A program made the translations under genes and the position numbers. DNA of 64,000 bases from Latilactobacillus graminis DSM 20719 (GTDB lineage Bacteria > Bacillota > Bacilli > Lactobacillales > Lactobacillaceae), in contig NZ_AYZB01000035.1 of assembly GCF_001436415.1 (NCBI RefSeq), positions 237,206-301,205 of the forward strand, given 5' to 3'. Within the stretch, counting starts at the first letter, position 1, and each line of letters starts with the position of its first letter. This document shows, in pieces, positions 35,306 to 48,003 of this stretch. The notes below the pieces were generated by a model. It made no database searches and had not been told where the DNA came from. It saw only the letters and a program-made list of their open reading frames with translations.

Positions 35306-38300
35306 TTACATCATATCAAACAACGATAACTGATTTTCATCTGGTAAATCATTTAAGACGTTATTTTCTGTTAAATATTCAATCAATGTCTTGGAAACTT
35401 TCCCGCGGTTGGCTAAATCTTCTTTGGATAAGAAAGGTTTTTCTTCGCGGGCAGAGACGATTTGTTTGGCTACGTTACCACCCAGACTTGGGACGGCGCG
35501 GAACGGCGCAAGCAAGGTATGGTCGTCTTGGATCAAGAAGTCAGATGAATCTGATTTTTCGATGTCGACCATCTTAATGTTAATCCCGCGTTCCAAACAT
35601 TCGTTGGCGATTTCGAGGACCGTCAAGAGGTTCTTTTCCTTGGTGCTGGCTTCCATCCCTTTATCAGTGATTTCCTTCATGCGGGCTTTGACGCCTGCTT
35701 TCCCTTGTGACATGGCCACGAGGTCGAAATCTTCGGCCCGTACACTGAAGTAGGCACAATAATAGATAATTGGAAAGTACACTTTGAAGTAAGCAATCCG
35801 CAACGCCATCAAAATATAGGCAGTCGCATGGGCCTTCGGGAACATGTACTTAATTTTCAGACAGGAATCAATGTACCAGTCGGGTACATTTTCGTTATCG
35901 CGCATGGCTTGTTGCCAATCATCAGGAATCCCTTTGCCTTTACGAACGCGTTCCATGATATTAAACGACATACTATCATCCATGCCCCAGTGAATTAAAT
36001 CCATCATGATGTTATCACGACAACCGATAACATCTTTGAGGGTAACAACACCTTTGTTAATTAGTTCTTCAGCGTTGCCCAACCACACATCGGTCCCATG
36101 TGACAGACCCGAAATTTGTAGTAGTTCTGAGAACGTCGTGGGGTGCGTTTCTTCGAGCATTCCACGGACAAACCGCGTCCCAAATTCCGGTACGCCAAGC
36201 GTCCCTAATTTCGAATTAATCTGTTCAGGCGTCACGCCGAGTGAATCAGTGCCGGAGAACAAGGCCATCACACCAGGATCATCGGTTGGAATCGTCTTGG
36301 GATCAATTCCCGATAAATCTTGGAGCATTCGGATCATCGTCGGATCATCATGGCCCAGGATATCGAGTTTTAAGATATTATCATGGATCGAATGGAAGTC
36401 AAAATGGGTTGTCTTCCAGGCCGCATCTTGATCGTCAGCTGGGAATTGAATTGGCGTGAAATCATAGATGTCCATGTAATCCGGCACAACAATGATCCCG
36501 GCCGGATGTTGCCCAGTCGTTCGTTTAACACCAGTCGAACCTTTGGCCAGGCGATCGACTTCTGCACCGCGGAACGTTTGCTCTGTATCACGTTCATAGG
36601 CTTTGACATAGCCGTAGGCCGTTTTATCAGCCACGGTCCCGATCGTCCCAGCGCGGAACACGTTATTTTCGCCGAACAAGACCTTCGTATAGTTATGCGC
36701 AACCGGTTGATAATCACCAGAGAAGTTCAAATCAATATCGGGCACTTTATCCCCGTGGAAGCCAAGGAAGGTTTCAAATGGAATATCGTGACCATCTTTA
36801 TCAAGGGGTGTCCCACATTCTGGACAATCCTTATCGGCTAAATCGTAGCCTGAACCGACTTCCCCTTTGGTATAAAATTCAGAGTAATGACAGTTGGGAC
36901 AGCGATAATGCGGCGGCAATGGATTCACTTCAGTAATCCCGGTCATCGTCGCGACTAAACTCGATCCAACGGACCCCCGGGAACCAACTAAGTACCCATC
37001 CTTACCACTCTTATACACGAGCTTTTGCGAAATCAAGTAGATAACGGAGAACCCGTTCCCAATGATACTCTTCAATTCCTTATCGAGACGGGCTTGCACG
37101 ATTTTGGGGAGTTCATCCCCATATAATTCGTGCGCACGATTCATCGTTAAGGTTTGAATTTCATCTTCGGCACCCGCCATCTTCGGCGTGTACAACTTAT
37201 CTTTGACCGGTGTGATTTCATCAATCATATCGGCGATTTGGTTCGGATTGGTGACAACCAGCTCTTGGGCAACATCAGCCCCCAGAAAATCAAACGCCGC
37301 TAGCATTTCATCAGTTGAGCGGAAATGGACATCCGGCAATTGTGACCGGTTCAGTGGATTGGCGCCCCCCATCGAGTGGATTAAAATTTTACGATAGATT
37401 GAATCTTCGGGGTTCAAATAATGGGTATCCCCCGTTGCAACGACTGGTTTATCCAATTCAGCACCGAGTTTAACCATGTTGCGGATGATTTCTTCGAGCG
37501 CTTGATTGTCACGGACCAGTTCCCGTTCCAATAATGGCGCGTAAACGGCTTTGGGCATTACTTCAAGGTAATCGTAGTACTTCGCGCGATCGCGGGCTTC
37601 TTGGTACCCTTTTTGCATCATTGCTTCGAAGACTTCGCCGCTAGCACAAGCCGAGCCGACAAGAATCCCTTCACGTAAGGCATCCAAGCGACTCTTTGGC
37701 AAGCGCGGTGTGCGGTAATAATATTCAGTCATCGAGGCTGAAACCAATTTAAACAAGTTCTTTAAGCCCGCCTGAGTTTGCGCCATCAATATCGCATGCG
37801 CAGGCCGTGCTTGTTTATACGCATCGCCAATGCCAACACGCTCATTGAGTTGGTTGACATTGACCATGCCATACATTTCGGCCGCTTCGGCTTCTAATTT
37901 GTATAACAAATAACCGGTTGATTCAGCATCGGCGTTAGCACGGTGATGGTGTTCCAAGTTAATTTTATACCGCTTAGTTAACGTATCGAGTTTATGATTT
38001 TTGTATTCTGGATGAAGCATCCGGGAGACTTCCAACGTATCGATGACGGGATTTTCAATTTGACCAAGGTCGTTGCGCCCATAGCCAGCGTTGATAAAGC
38101 CCATATCAAACGTCACATTATGCCCAGCTAAGACAGCGTCGCCAGCGAATTCTTTGAACAATGCTAGGACTTCGGCTTCTTTCTTAGCGCCGTGCACCAT
38201 TTCATTGGTGATACTCGTCAACTGCGTGGTGAACGCTGATAGCGGGTGACCGGGATCGATGAATTCATCGAACGAACCAATCACTTCGCCATCTTTCATT

Positions 38301-39646
38301 TTGACAGCAGCCAATTCAATAATCGAATCGTAAACAGCCGATAACCCGGTTGTTTCCACATCAAAAATGACATATTCAGCATGGTCGAGTGCTTCATCAC
38401 GCAAATTATATGCGACTGGCGTGCCATCATTCACTAAATTGACTTCGACACCGTATAAAATTTTAACGCCGTTTTTCTTCCCAGCCGCATAGGCATCTGG
38501 GAAGGCTTGTAAATCATAGTGATCGGTCACCGCAATCGCCGATTGCCCCCAATCAGCGGCTTGTTTGACAAAGTCGCCAATCTTATTGGTCGCATCCATT
38601 TGCGACATATTCGTATGCAAATGCAATTCCACGCGTTTGCCGTTTTCAGCAGTGTCTTGCCGTTTGGGATGACTGACTTCCACCAAATCATTGGCATTCA
38701 CTACCAGATCGCGCATGAAGTTGTCTTCTTGCACACTCCCACGCACCTTGAACCACATGCCTTGCTCGATGGCTGCAAAGATACTTTCGTCACCGTTATC
38801 CCGTGAGAATTTCTTGACCGTGAATGAAGATGAGTAATCCGTCATCTTCAAGATTAATAATTGCCGGCCAGAACGCAATACGCGGACTTCTTTATCAAAG
38901 ACGAACCCTTCAATTACAACCGAGCGTTCTTCTTCATTGATCGTAATCATTTGGCGCGTTGGTTCGGCTGGATTTAAACGACGGCCCATTGTAATCGGGC
39001 CATTGACTGGTCGACCTGTTGCCTGCCGTTTTTCTTTAAGCGTTTCATTTTTCTTGATGGCTTCTGCAGCCGCTTGTGCCCGGGCGACATCTTGTTCGGC
39101 CTTTTTCACCTGGAAATCGTCGATTGCTCTTTGCGCAGCCGATTCATCAATCAATGGCTGAATCGCAAACTTCGGAAAGCCTAATCGTTGATATCCCTCT
39201 TGAATGGTAGTTTGGGCTTGGTTTAAAAAGAAGGTTTTTACAATATCGTTTTCAACAACTAAAAATACTTTGCGTCCATCGAGATAAGGGGTTTCTTTTT
39301 CGCATAATTCATGCAACATGGACGATTGAATCCCACTATGATTAATAACGTATTCCCAATAAGCTGCTAAGACGCCACCATCTAATTCTGTCGCATCAGT
39401 CGTAATTTCTATCGCGACATCGGCAATTGCTTTAAATGCCGCCTCTAAGTACTGTTCGAACGTCACATAAACAGCGAACGGTAAAATGGCCTCAAAATGT
39501 AATTTAAAGGTCCACCGTTTCGATGTTTCATGCACCACGACTTGTTCTACTTGGCCGTTTTTGAAGCCGGGATAGTTCGCGACATCTGCTGGTAATGCAA
39601 TTTGTTCTAATAATTTTTGAAACAATGCAGTTTGATCTAATGCCAC
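35306..39646 (-). CDS. polC: DNA polymerase III alpha subunit, PolC type
   Basis: A 1446-residue replicative polymerase of the Gram-positive PolC class. In order: OB-fold region (about 235-320), PHP domain ([15 protein letters not shown], about 340), a DEDDh 3'-5' exonuclease inserted in PHP (DVETTGLSA at about 427, [18 protein letters not shown]), a zinc-binding site (CPNC...CPEC, about 917-950), then palm and fingers. The start is GTG with AAGGAGG 7 nt upstream. In Bacillus rimP follows directly; here the accessory block does. Confidence 0.98.
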   Translation of the reverse strand: MALDQTALFQKLLEQIALPADVANYPGFKNGQVEQVVVHETSKRWTFKLHFEAILPFAVYVTFEQYLEAAFKAIADVAIEITTDATELDGGVLAAYWEYVINHSGIQSSMLHELCEKETPYLDGRKVFLVVENDIVKTFFLNQAQTTIQEGYQRLGFPKFAIQPLIDESAAQRAIDDFQVKKAEQDVARAQAAAEAIKKNETLKEKRQATGRPVNGPITMGRRLNPAEPTRQMITINEEERSVVIEGFVFDKEVRVLRSGRQLLILKMTDYSSSFTVKKFSRDNGDESIFAAIEQGMWFKVRGSVQEDNFMRDLVVNANDLVEVSHPKRQDTAENGKRVELHLHTNMSQMDATNKIGDFVKQAADWGQSAIAVTDHYDLQAFPDAYAAGKKNGVKILYGVEVNLVNDGTPVAYNLRDEALDHAEYVIFDVETTGLSAVYDSIIELAAVKMKDGEVIGSFDEFIDPGHPLSAFTTQLTSITNEMVHGAKKEAEVLALFKEFAGDAVLAGHNVTFDMGFINAGYGRNDLGQIENPVIDTLEVSRMLHPEYKNHKLDTLTKRYKINLEHHHRANADAESTGYLLYKLEAEAAEMYGMVNVNQLNERVGIGDAYKQARPAHAILMAQTQAGLKNLFKLVSASMTEYYYRTPRLPKSRLDALREGILVGSACASGEVFEAMMQKGYQEARDRAKYYDYLEVMPKAVYAPLLERELVRDNQALEEIIRNMVKLGAELDKPVVATGDTHYLNPEDSIYRKILIHSMGGANPLNRSQLPDVHFRSTDEMLAAFDFLGADVAQELVVTNPNQIADMIDEITPVKDKLYTPKMAGAEDEIQTLTMNRAHELYGDELPKIVQARLDKELKSIIGNGFSVIYLISQKLVYKSGKDGYLVGSRGSVGSSLVATMTGITEVNPLPPHYRCPNCHYSEFYTKGEVGSGYDLADKDCPECGTPLDKDGHDIPFETFLGFHGDKVPDIDLNFSGDYQPVAHNYTKVLFGENNVFRAGTIGTVADKTAYGYVKAYERDTEQTFRGAEVDRLAKGSTGVKRTTGQHPAGIIVVPDYMDIYDFTPIQFPADDQDAAWKTTHFDFHSIHDNILKLDILGHDDPTMIRMLQDLSGIDPKTIPTDDPGVMALFSGTDSLGVTPEQINSKLGTLGVPEFGTRFVRGMLEETHPTTFSELLQISGLSHGTDVWLGNAEELINKGVVTLKDVIGCRDNIMMDLIHWGMDDSMSFNIMERVRKGKGIPDDWQQAMRDNENVPDWYIDSCLKIKYMFPKAHATAYILMALRIAYFKVYFPIIYYCAYFSVRAEDFDLVAMSQGKAGVKARMKEITDKGMEASTKEKNLLTVLEIANECLERGINIKMVDIEKSDSSDFLIQDDHTLLAPFRAVPSLGGNVAKQIVSAREEKPFLSKEDLANRGKVSKTLIEYLTENNVLNDLPDENQLSLFDMM

Positions 39647-39680
39647 AAAAGGGCCTCCTTATATTCAGAAAGTTAAATAA

Positions 39681-39720
39681 AAGAGGCTAGGACAAATATT
39701 ATTCTGTCTCAGCCCTTTTT
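39681..39720 (-). terminator. Terminator between proS and polC
   Basis: The hairpin GGCTGAGACA/TGTCCTAGCC (two mismatches) with T-rich flanks, after the structured repeats that follow proS. Confidence 0.65.
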
Positions 39721-39744
39721 AGATGTCCGAACATTTATAATTTA

Positions 39745-39864
39745 AACGTGCTTTTTGAAACTGCCTCTTGTGCTTAACTACAATTCGCGAACGATCGACG
39801 TTGTCGCTCATTCACGAATTTAGGTTAATGCTCAGAGCCAAACGGTTTCAAACGCACTCTATTC
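39745..39864. repeat. Structured intergenic repeat, unit 1
   Basis: A 120-bp unit with an outer stem GTGC..TTTGAAAC (39748-39761) pairing with GTTTCAAA..GCAC (39845-39857), and an inner stem AATTCG.GAA / TTC.CGAATT (39782-39790 / 39811-39820). It shares blocks ACTGC, TGTGCTT, CTAC, AATGCTCA and GCACTCTATTC with unit 2. Confidence 0.8.
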
Positions 39865-39867
39865 CTA

Positions 39868-41710
<1,843 letters not shown>

Positions 41711-41729
41711 TTATGCCTCCAAAGATAAT

Positions 41730-43001
41730 CTAAAAGAAAAAGCGTTGAATATCGTTCCAGGTCACTAAGACCATTAAGACGACCATGATACCAACCCCAA
41801 CAAGGGTGACAATCCCTTCTTTTTCAGGTGAAATTGGTTTGCCACGTAGTGCTTCAATCACGTTAATCACTAATTTCCCACCATCGAGTGCTGGAATCGG
41901 AATTAAATTCATAATTCCCAAGTTAATCGACAAGAATGCTAAGAAATAAACCAACATCGTAAAACCCTGGCTGGCAAATTGAGTCGTCATCGAATACATA
42001 CCGACCGGACCGGCTAATTTATTCAAGGAAAAGCCACCGGTTAAAAAGGAGCCCAGAATTTTAAAAATCTGACTGGCATTCGTCCATGCTTGGGTGAATC
42101 CGTATTGTAACTTAGCCCCCACGTGTTGGTTAAGTGCAGCGGTTACTCCCAGTTGGCCAACCTTTTGCTTTTGACCATCGGTTTTTACAGCTTTTGGTGT
42201 TACTTGTAGTGTCTTCATTTTAGTTGCGCGGCTAATTTGTAAGCTAACCGCATGATTCGGATATTTCGTAATTATCTGACTAAAATCAGTAAACGTCGTC
42301 ACTTTTTGCCCGGCCACTTTGACGATATGATCGTTAGGCTTAAGCCCTGCTTTTTGCGCCGCAGAGTTGGGCATGACTGTGCCGATAATTGCCTTATTTT
42401 GTGGCACTCCGCCATTTAGAAAGGCAAAAAGTGCAAAAGCAACAATTGCCAAGATGAAATTATTAAATGGGCCCGCAAAGTTAGTCAGCATCCGATTAAT
42501 TAAACTAGCAGATTGGAATTGGACATCAACTGGTGCAATTTGTACTTCTGTCCCATCTGCTTCTATGATAGTTGCATCATGGTCAACTGAATAACGTTTT
42601 AATTCAGACTCGTCACCACTTTCATAACCTTCCAGCCATAATGCTTTTTGTAAATCAGTTTTAGCAATCTGAAATGGGACGCCGTTTAACGTGGTAACTT
42701 TACTACTTGTATTAATTTTTTGCACAATCCCCTGCTCATCTAACAGCAGGGTCGCCTGGGTACCCGGTTCGATTTCAGATTCATCATCTGCCATACCCGC
42801 CATGCGCACGTAACCGCCAAGTGGTAACCAACGAATGGTATAAGTTGTTCCGTTTTTACGGGTTGCAAACAATTTCGGACCCATGCCAATTGAAAATTCG
42901 CGTACCAAAATGCCCGCGCGTTTGGCCATATAAAAATGTCCGAATTCATGCACCACTACTAAAATACCAAATATGATAATAAACGCAATAATCGCCGCCA
43001 A
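41730..43001 (-). CDS. rseP: Site-2 protease RseP (M50 metalloprotease)
   Basis: A 423-residue membrane zinc protease that cleaves substrates within the bilayer. The zinc motif HEFGH (18-22) lies in the first membrane helix. A PDZ domain (about 205-275, with AAQKAGLKPNDHIVKV) follows, and the third zinc ligand is in NLIPIPALDGG near the C-terminus. An insertion with an acidic stretch (about 65-150) precedes the second helix. In this phylum it handles anti-sigma factor and signal-peptide turnover. It has its own promoter after the cdsA terminator. Confidence 0.95.
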   Translation of the reverse strand: MAAIIAFIIIFGILVVVHEFGHFYMAKRAGILVREFSIGMGPKLFATRKNGTTYTIRWLPLGGYVRMAGMADDESEIEPGTQATLLLDEQGIVQKINTSSKVTTLNGVPFQIAKTDLQKALWLEGYESGDESELKRYSVDHDATIIEADGTEVQIAPVDVQFQSASLINRMLTNFAGPFNNFILAIVAFALFAFLNGGVPQNKAIIGTVMPNSAAQKAGLKPNDHIVKVAGQKVTTFTDFSQIITKYPNHAVSLQISRATKMKTLQVTPKAVKTDGQKQKVGQLGVTAALNQHVGAKLQYGFTQAWTNASQIFKILGSFLTGGFSLNKLAGPVGMYSMTTQFASQGFTMLVYFLAFLSINLGIMNLIPIPALDGGKLVINVIEALRGKPISPEKEGIVTLVGVGIMVVLMVLVTWNDIQRFFF

Positions 43002-43055
43002 TCGTGTACGACTCCCTTCTAAATGCGTATTTTGCTACTCTCATTAATATGAACT

Positions 43056-43083
43056 GTTATATTATATCACGAATTGCTGTCAA
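43056..43083 (-). promoter_or_regulatory. Promoter of rseP-proS
   Basis: A perfect TTGACA (43083-43078), a 16-nt spacer and TATAAC (43061-43056) on the minus strand; a TATAAT lies 5 nt closer to the -35. Confidence 0.6.
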
Positions 43084-43090
43084 ACAAGAA

Positions 43091-43129
43091 AAGCGTTTAG
43101 CGCATGTCGAAAAACTGCACTAAACGCTT
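43091..43129 (-). terminator. Terminator after cdsA
   Basis: A 10-bp stem (AAGCGTTTAG/CTAAACGCTT) with a TTTTCTTG tail on the minus strand. It ends the uppS-cdsA transcript before the rseP promoter. Confidence 0.8.
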
Positions 43130-43176
43130 GGACAAAGGTCCATTGAAAATGGGCTTCACTAGCTTGTTTATGATTC

Positions 43177-43965
43177 TTAAATCATCCCAAATAAATGGAG
43201 TAACGGTAGGACGAATAACATGCTATCGAAACGGTCCAAGATTCCACCGTGCCCTGGCAAAATCTTGCCCGAATCTTTAACACCGTAGTAACGTTTGTAA
43301 GCTGACTCAACTAAATCGCCCAATTGACCAGCAATTGAGAAGATCAACGTTAACCCTAACATCACAGGCATCGAGTATACTTGCGGGAAGAATGATAAGA
43401 AAATGGCGGCAACAATCAATGCTGATAGCACTCCACCAATTGAGCCCTCCCAAGTTTTATTTGGACTAATGGCTGGCCACATTTTGTGTTTACCAAACAT
43501 CCGGCCAAAAGTATATGCACCAATATCAGTCATCCAAATAACTAATAGAATATACATCACGGTATCAAAGCCACCGATATTCCGTGTTGCTGCTAAATAA
43601 TGAAAGCCTAACCCGATATACAAACTAGCTAGGGTCGTGACCCCCATGTCGTCAAAGTTGATCCGATTTTTCGTAAAAACCGTTACTGCCAATAAGATGG
43701 CAACAAAGAAATAAAAAACATCAAATTGAGATACTCTGGCTGGTAGCCAATTAAAAGCAGCCGTGGGTAATGCCAAACTTAAAACGGCCAGTCCGGCAAT
43801 GGTTGCATCTAGTGCGACGATAATTCGTTTACGCATAATAAAGATTTCAGATAAAGCGACTAACGCTAAGACTGCCGCCGCAATATCAATATAAATGCCC
43901 CCAAAATAAATAATGGGAATAAAAATAATTAAAGCGATTGTCGCTGTAATAACACGTTGTTTCAT
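43177..43965 (-). CDS. cdsA: Phosphatidate cytidylyltransferase
   Basis: A 262-residue membrane enzyme that makes CDP-diacylglycerol from phosphatidate and CTP for phospholipid synthesis. About seven to eight membrane helices; the family signature is complete near the C-terminus (SAYKRYYGVKDSGKILPGHG). It follows uppS by 14 bp. In Bacillus dxr comes next; here a terminator and promoter fill that spot. Confidence 0.96.
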   Translation of the reverse strand: MKQRVITATIALIIFIPIIYFGGIYIDIAAAVLALVALSEIFIMRKRIIVALDATIAGLAVLSLALPTAAFNWLPARVSQFDVFYFFVAILLAVTVFTKNRINFDDMGVTTLASLYIGLGFHYLAATRNIGGFDTVMYILLVIWMTDIGAYTFGRMFGKHKMWPAISPNKTWEGSIGGVLSALIVAAIFLSFFPQVYSMPVMLGLTLIFSIAGQLGDLVESAYKRYYGVKDSGKILPGHGGILDRFDSMLFVLPLLHLFGMI

Positions 43966-43979
43966 AATTGTATCTCCTC

Positions 43980-44732
43980 CTATTTAAGACCGCCAAACCG
44001 ACGATTACGTTGTTGGTAAGCGTCGATTGCTCGTTCAAACACCGCTGGGGTAAAGTCTGGCCAGAATTCATCGATAAAGACCAGCTCGCTATAAGCAATC
44101 TGCCATAACAAGAAGTTTGAAATCCGTTCTTCTCCACTAGTCCGAATTAATAATTCAGGATTCGCATATTCCCCTAAAAAGTTCGTCATTAAATGATCAC
44201 TAATGAGTGTATCATCAATTGAATCAACTGTAATTGTCCCATCAGCCGTTTTTTGGGCAATTTGTTTAACTGCTTGTTGAATTTCGTCGCGCGCGCCGTA
44301 ATTAAGGGCAAAATTTAAAATCATTCCTGTATTGTGAGCCGTGTCAGCAATTGCTCGATTAGCAGCTTGTTGTGTTTTCTCTGGTAAAGCTTGCCGATTG
44401 CCCATTACTTTGACCCGCACGTTTTCAGCAATTAACTCCGGCATGAACGTCTCAAAAAAATCGACTGGTAGCTGCATCAAAAAATTGACTTCATCGTTTG
44501 GCCGTTTCCAGTTTTCAGTTGAAAAAGCATAGAGCGTCAATACCTTTACACCTAGTCGACTAGCAGCCTTAGTAATGGTCTTCACGTTTTCCATGCCAGC
44601 TTTATGACCAGCAATCCTTGGCATTAAGCGCTTCTTAGCCCACCGACCGTTCCCGTCCATAATAATCGCTACATGGTTGGGAATATTGGTCAGATCTAAT
44701 TGTTGTGTGTCTGTTTTTTTATTTGTAAACAC
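43980..44732 (-). CDS. uppS: Undecaprenyl diphosphate synthase
   Basis: A 250-residue cis-prenyltransferase that makes the C55 carrier for cell-wall precursors. The substrate-binding IMDGNGRWAKKR with its catalytic aspartate lies near residue 25, and RTSGEERISNFLLWQ near the C-terminus. The frame is open to a GTG at 44783, but SD GGAGG (44745-44741) places the start at one of the two GTG codons at 44735 or 44732; the second is taken for its 8-nt spacing. First gene of uppS-cdsA. Confidence 0.95.
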   Translation of the reverse strand: MFTNKKTDTQQLDLTNIPNHVAIIMDGNGRWAKKRLMPRIAGHKAGMENVKTITKAASRLGVKVLTLYAFSTENWKRPNDEVNFLMQLPVDFFETFMPELIAENVRVKVMGNRQALPEKTQQAANRAIADTAHNTGMILNFALNYGARDEIQQAVKQIAQKTADGTITVDSIDDTLISDHLMTNFLGEYANPELLIRTSGEERISNFLLWQIAYSELVFIDEFWPDFTPAVFERAIDAYQQRNRRFGGLK

Positions 44733-44961
44733 CACATCTTCCTCCAGTTTCAATAACTCTTTTATGATTGTACCAAAAATCACAGTATGTGACTATTTAA
44801 AATCAATTGATCATCAAAGTAATCGTTGACTTGCGGTTGCTTTTGTTAATTCATTTTCAGTTTAGGCCAATTCTTCTTGATTATGCGTTCTCCTTAATCG
44901 GGATTGGCATCATTTAGGTTAAATATGATAAACTACTTTAAAACATAAAAAGGAGCTTATC

Positions 44962-47709
44962 ATGCAAAAAACTTTCGAACTCTTTCGACTTGATTGGCGT
45001 CGCATCTTTAAAAGTCCAATCGCGCTACTACTGATTATTGCCTTAATCATTATTCCATCACTGTATGCATGGTTTAATATCTGGGCCTTATGGGATCCCT
45101 ACAGCAAAACACAAGACCTACAGGTGGCTGTTTATTCAGCCGATCAAAGTGGCGTCATTGCTGATAAAAAAGTCGGGATTGGGGATGAACTAATCAGCCA
45201 ATTGAAAAAAAATGACAAACTTGGTTGGCAATTCACTTCTAGTAAGAAACAATTGGACGACGGGGTTAAAACTGGTAAATATTACGCCGGTATTTACGTC
45301 CCTAAAAATTTCTCAAAAGATTTAATTAGTTTTGTCGATGGTAAGATTCAAAAACCAAAGATTATCTATTCATCCAATGATAAAATCAACGCAATCGCAC
45401 CAAAAATTACTAGTGCTGGTGCTACAACACTTCAATCCACTATTTCAGAAGAATTCGTCTCAACCGTGGGAAAAACCTTAATGAGCACTCTGAATAAGGC
45501 TGGCATTGATCTGGATACCAATTTACCGGTGATTAATCGTTTTTCAAGCTTAATTCTAAAAACGGACCAACAACTACCTGAGATTAACCAATACACAGAT
45601 CAAATCCTCAGCTTGCAAAAGAAAATCCCTACAATGGAATTAAAACTGGCACAAGCTAATGAATTCGCCGCCTTTTTACCACAAGCCAATGATATGGCTC
45701 AAAAAGTCGTTGGAATTAATCAATATCTACCGCAAGTTGAATCCGCAGGACAACTTGCAACTAAAGTCCAAACTAAAATTCCGGAAATTAAAAATGCGGG
45801 CCACCAAGTTGCCACTTTAGATTCTGACTTTGATGGCATCGCCAATACTTTAACCAATGGGATTAATGAAGCTCAAACCGGTTTAGATGTTTTAAACAAA
45901 ACACAAAAAGTTTTACCTGATTTAATGTCGTTTAGCCAAAATGCACAAGGGGTTGCCGGACAATTACAATCAGATCTTATTCCAAAACTCCAAGCAACAT
46001 TGCCAGTCATTCAAAAGACTGTTGATCAAGGCTTAACTATTACAAATCAGTTGGCGACCAACATTTCAACGGACTTAACGGCCGTCAACAGTTTGCTGAG
46101 TCAACTTAAAGATGATCCTAATAATGCGGAACTAAAGCAGGCACTCAAAACAGCTTTACAACAACTATCGGATCACAGTGCGACTTTACAGGCCCACTCG
46201 ATTCAATTAGCCAAAACCTTGCAAAACTTACAAGATAGTTACAACGAAGCTGCCAAAGCTGATGGACGTCCAGCATCACACACCCTTGACGCACCAATTA
46301 AGCGTTTAAACACGTTGGCGAGTCAACTGGGGACCTTCAAAGGTCAAATCGATAATTTGTTAGCACACTATGATGATCTATCCATTGAAGACGTGCGAGC
46401 TAAGATTAATGGCTTGATTCAATATACCAACCAAGTCACAGATACAATCGCTAAAATTCAAGCCGCTAATATCGGGGCTAGTGTTAAAACAATTCTGAAT
46501 CATTTTGCAACAGTTATTACCAGCGGCAATGCTGTGTTAACGCAGTTGAATAGTGCTGTCTTACCTAAGTTGCCAGCACTTTTAGCTAATACGCAAAAAT
46601 CACTTCAACAAGCAGTCAGTTATCTGCAAAAATATTCACGACAACTCCCCGCATTAAAACAAGAAATTCATGATGCTAATACTTTATTGAATGGAAATAT
46701 GGGGACAATTGTTTCAGGGTTAAATACGGCCTCTAATCTCTATCAAAACGACTACCCACTGCTTAAAAATAAATTACAACAAGCAACTGGTTTCATTAAT
46801 AATGATTTACCAGGAATCGAAAATGACTTAACCACCACCCTTAATCTAGCTAACGAAAAATTCCCACTGGTTAAAACCGCGTTAAATGACGCCACTGACC
46901 TCATCAATAATGATTGGCCATTCTTGCGTAGCGGAATTCAAAAAGGTGCAGACGCCATCCGGAAGCAACAAAAAACAGTAGATCTTAAGGATCTCATTAA
47001 ATTGCTCCGCCGAGATGCCACTAAAGAAAGTAATTTCTTAGCTAAACCAGTTGAGTTAAAAGAAAAACATGTTTATCCAATTAAGACGTACGGTTCAGCA
47101 AGTGCTCCATTCTATACAGCCCTTTGTCTTTGGGTGGGAGCTTTGTTATTAAGTAACATTGTCTTAACGAACTTCGCGCTAGATGATAAACAAAAAGAAC
47201 GGTACACTAAGAAACAACAATTTATAGCACGTTGGTTAACTTACATCGTAATTGGTGTCGCTCAAGCCGTAATTGTAGCACTTGGCAATATCTTCTTATT
47301 AAAGGCCTACATCGTTGATAAGTTTCCGCTAATACTTTTAGCAATCTTCCTCAGCATAGTGTTTATGACAATTGTTTATGTACTGGCCGCCATGTTTGGC
47401 AATATCGGGAAAGGAATCGCGATGATTGTCCTAGTCCTCTCCATATCAGGCGGTGGCGGGAACTTCCCGGTTGTGTTATCTGATAAATTCTTCCAATTTA
47501 TCAATCCGATTTTACCATTCACTTACGGGGTGAACCTACTTCGTGAACCGACAGGTGGTATTTATGCTCCCAATTTATGGCATAACTTTATCATTTTAGC
47601 GCTCTTTGCAATCAGCTTCTTCTTGATTGGTTTCTTCCTGACCGATCGAGTGAACCCCTTCTTCGAGAAACTCCACAAAGCAGCAACTAAGAGTAAAATT
47701 ATTCACTAA
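44962..47709 (+). CDS. YhgE/Pip-type membrane protein (ABC-2-like)
   Basis: A 915-residue protein of the YhgE/Pip family. One membrane helix near the N-terminus (about 20-38, with SLYAWFNIWALWDPY, the family signature), a very long extracytoplasmic helical region (about 60-690) rich in Q, N, L and A with coiled-coil periodicity, and five to six C-terminal helices (about 705-905) of the ABC-2 permease fold. Relatives include the lactococcal phage infection protein Pip and components near ESX/type VII loci. It is a lone plus-strand gene lying between frr and uppS. SD AAAGGAG; strong terminator after it. Its role is unknown; phage receptor function is a family-based possibility. Confidence 0.88.
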   Translation: MQKTFELFRLDWRRIFKSPIALLLIIALIIIPSLYAWFNIWALWDPYSKTQDLQVAVYSADQSGVIADKKVGIGDELISQLKKNDKLGWQFTSSKKQLDDGVKTGKYYAGIYVPKNFSKDLISFVDGKIQKPKIIYSSNDKINAIAPKITSAGATTLQSTISEEFVSTVGKTLMSTLNKAGIDLDTNLPVINRFSSLILKTDQQLPEINQYTDQILSLQKKIPTMELKLAQANEFAAFLPQANDMAQKVVGINQYLPQVESAGQLATKVQTKIPEIKNAGHQVATLDSDFDGIANTLTNGINEAQTGLDVLNKTQKVLPDLMSFSQNAQGVAGQLQSDLIPKLQATLPVIQKTVDQGLTITNQLATNISTDLTAVNSLLSQLKDDPNNAELKQALKTALQQLSDHSATLQAHSIQLAKTLQNLQDSYNEAAKADGRPASHTLDAPIKRLNTLASQLGTFKGQIDNLLAHYDDLSIEDVRAKINGLIQYTNQVTDTIAKIQAANIGASVKTILNHFATVITSGNAVLTQLNSAVLPKLPALLANTQKSLQQAVSYLQKYSRQLPALKQEIHDANTLLNGNMGTIVSGLNTASNLYQNDYPLLKNKLQQATGFINNDLPGIENDLTTTLNLANEKFPLVKTALNDATDLINNDWPFLRSGIQKGADAIRKQQKTVDLKDLIKLLRRDATKESNFLAKPVELKEKHVYPIKTYGSASAPFYTALCLWVGALLLSNIVLTNFALDDKQKERYTKKQQFIARWLTYIVIGVAQAVIVALGNIFLLKAYIVDKFPLILLAIFLSIVFMTIVYVLAAMFGNIGKGIAMIVLVLSISGGGGNFPVVLSDKFFQFINPILPFTYGVNLLREPTGGIYAPNLWHNFIILALFAISFFLIGFFLTDRVNPFFEKLHKAATKSKIIH

Positions 47710-47770
47710 GCTAGCTCACAATCAGCTAGTCCTTAATTACTACATCAAAAAGGCCTCACCATAAGTCAAG

Positions 47771-47819
47771 GGCCCCAATAATGTTAGCCGTTAAAATCTA
47801 ACTTATTGGGGCCTTTTTT
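47771..47819 (+). terminator. Terminator of the YhgE/Pip gene
   Basis: A long stem (GGCCCCAATAA..TTAG / CTAA..TTATTGGGGCC) followed by TTTTTT on the plus strand. Confidence 0.92.
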
Positions 47820-47891
47820 GTGACCAAATATAAACTTGACGAAAAACTAAAGGCAATTGAAAGTTTCTTTGGACCACTAAAAAAGAATTAG
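47820..47891 (+). pseudogene. Possible remnant of an IS3-family orfA start
   Basis: A 23-codon open stretch reads VTKYKLDEKLKAIESF and then stops. The first part recalls the N-terminus of IS3/IS150-type transposase orfA (xKYSxELKLKVV). No inverted repeats or further orfA sequence follow. It could be chance. Confidence 0.2.
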
Positions 47892-47894
47892 TCG

Positions 47895-47936
47895 CAAAAA
47901 AGGCAACCCACCGTATGCAATACGGCGACTTGCCTT
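47895..47936 (-). terminator. Terminator after frr
   Basis: A two-part stem (AAGGCAA..CCGTAT GCA ATACGG..TTGCCTT) with six T on the minus strand, about 70 nt past the frr stop. Confidence 0.85.
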
Positions 47937-48003
47937 AGAATAAAATATTAATGGCTAACTTTTTTGAGCCCATCAATTGTGGCGGGCCTTTTTGATGTCG
48001 TGA

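Noticed and set aside
36006..36841. Long plus-strand frames antisense to polC
   Set aside because: Codon pattern is the mirror of polC; no SD, no domain.
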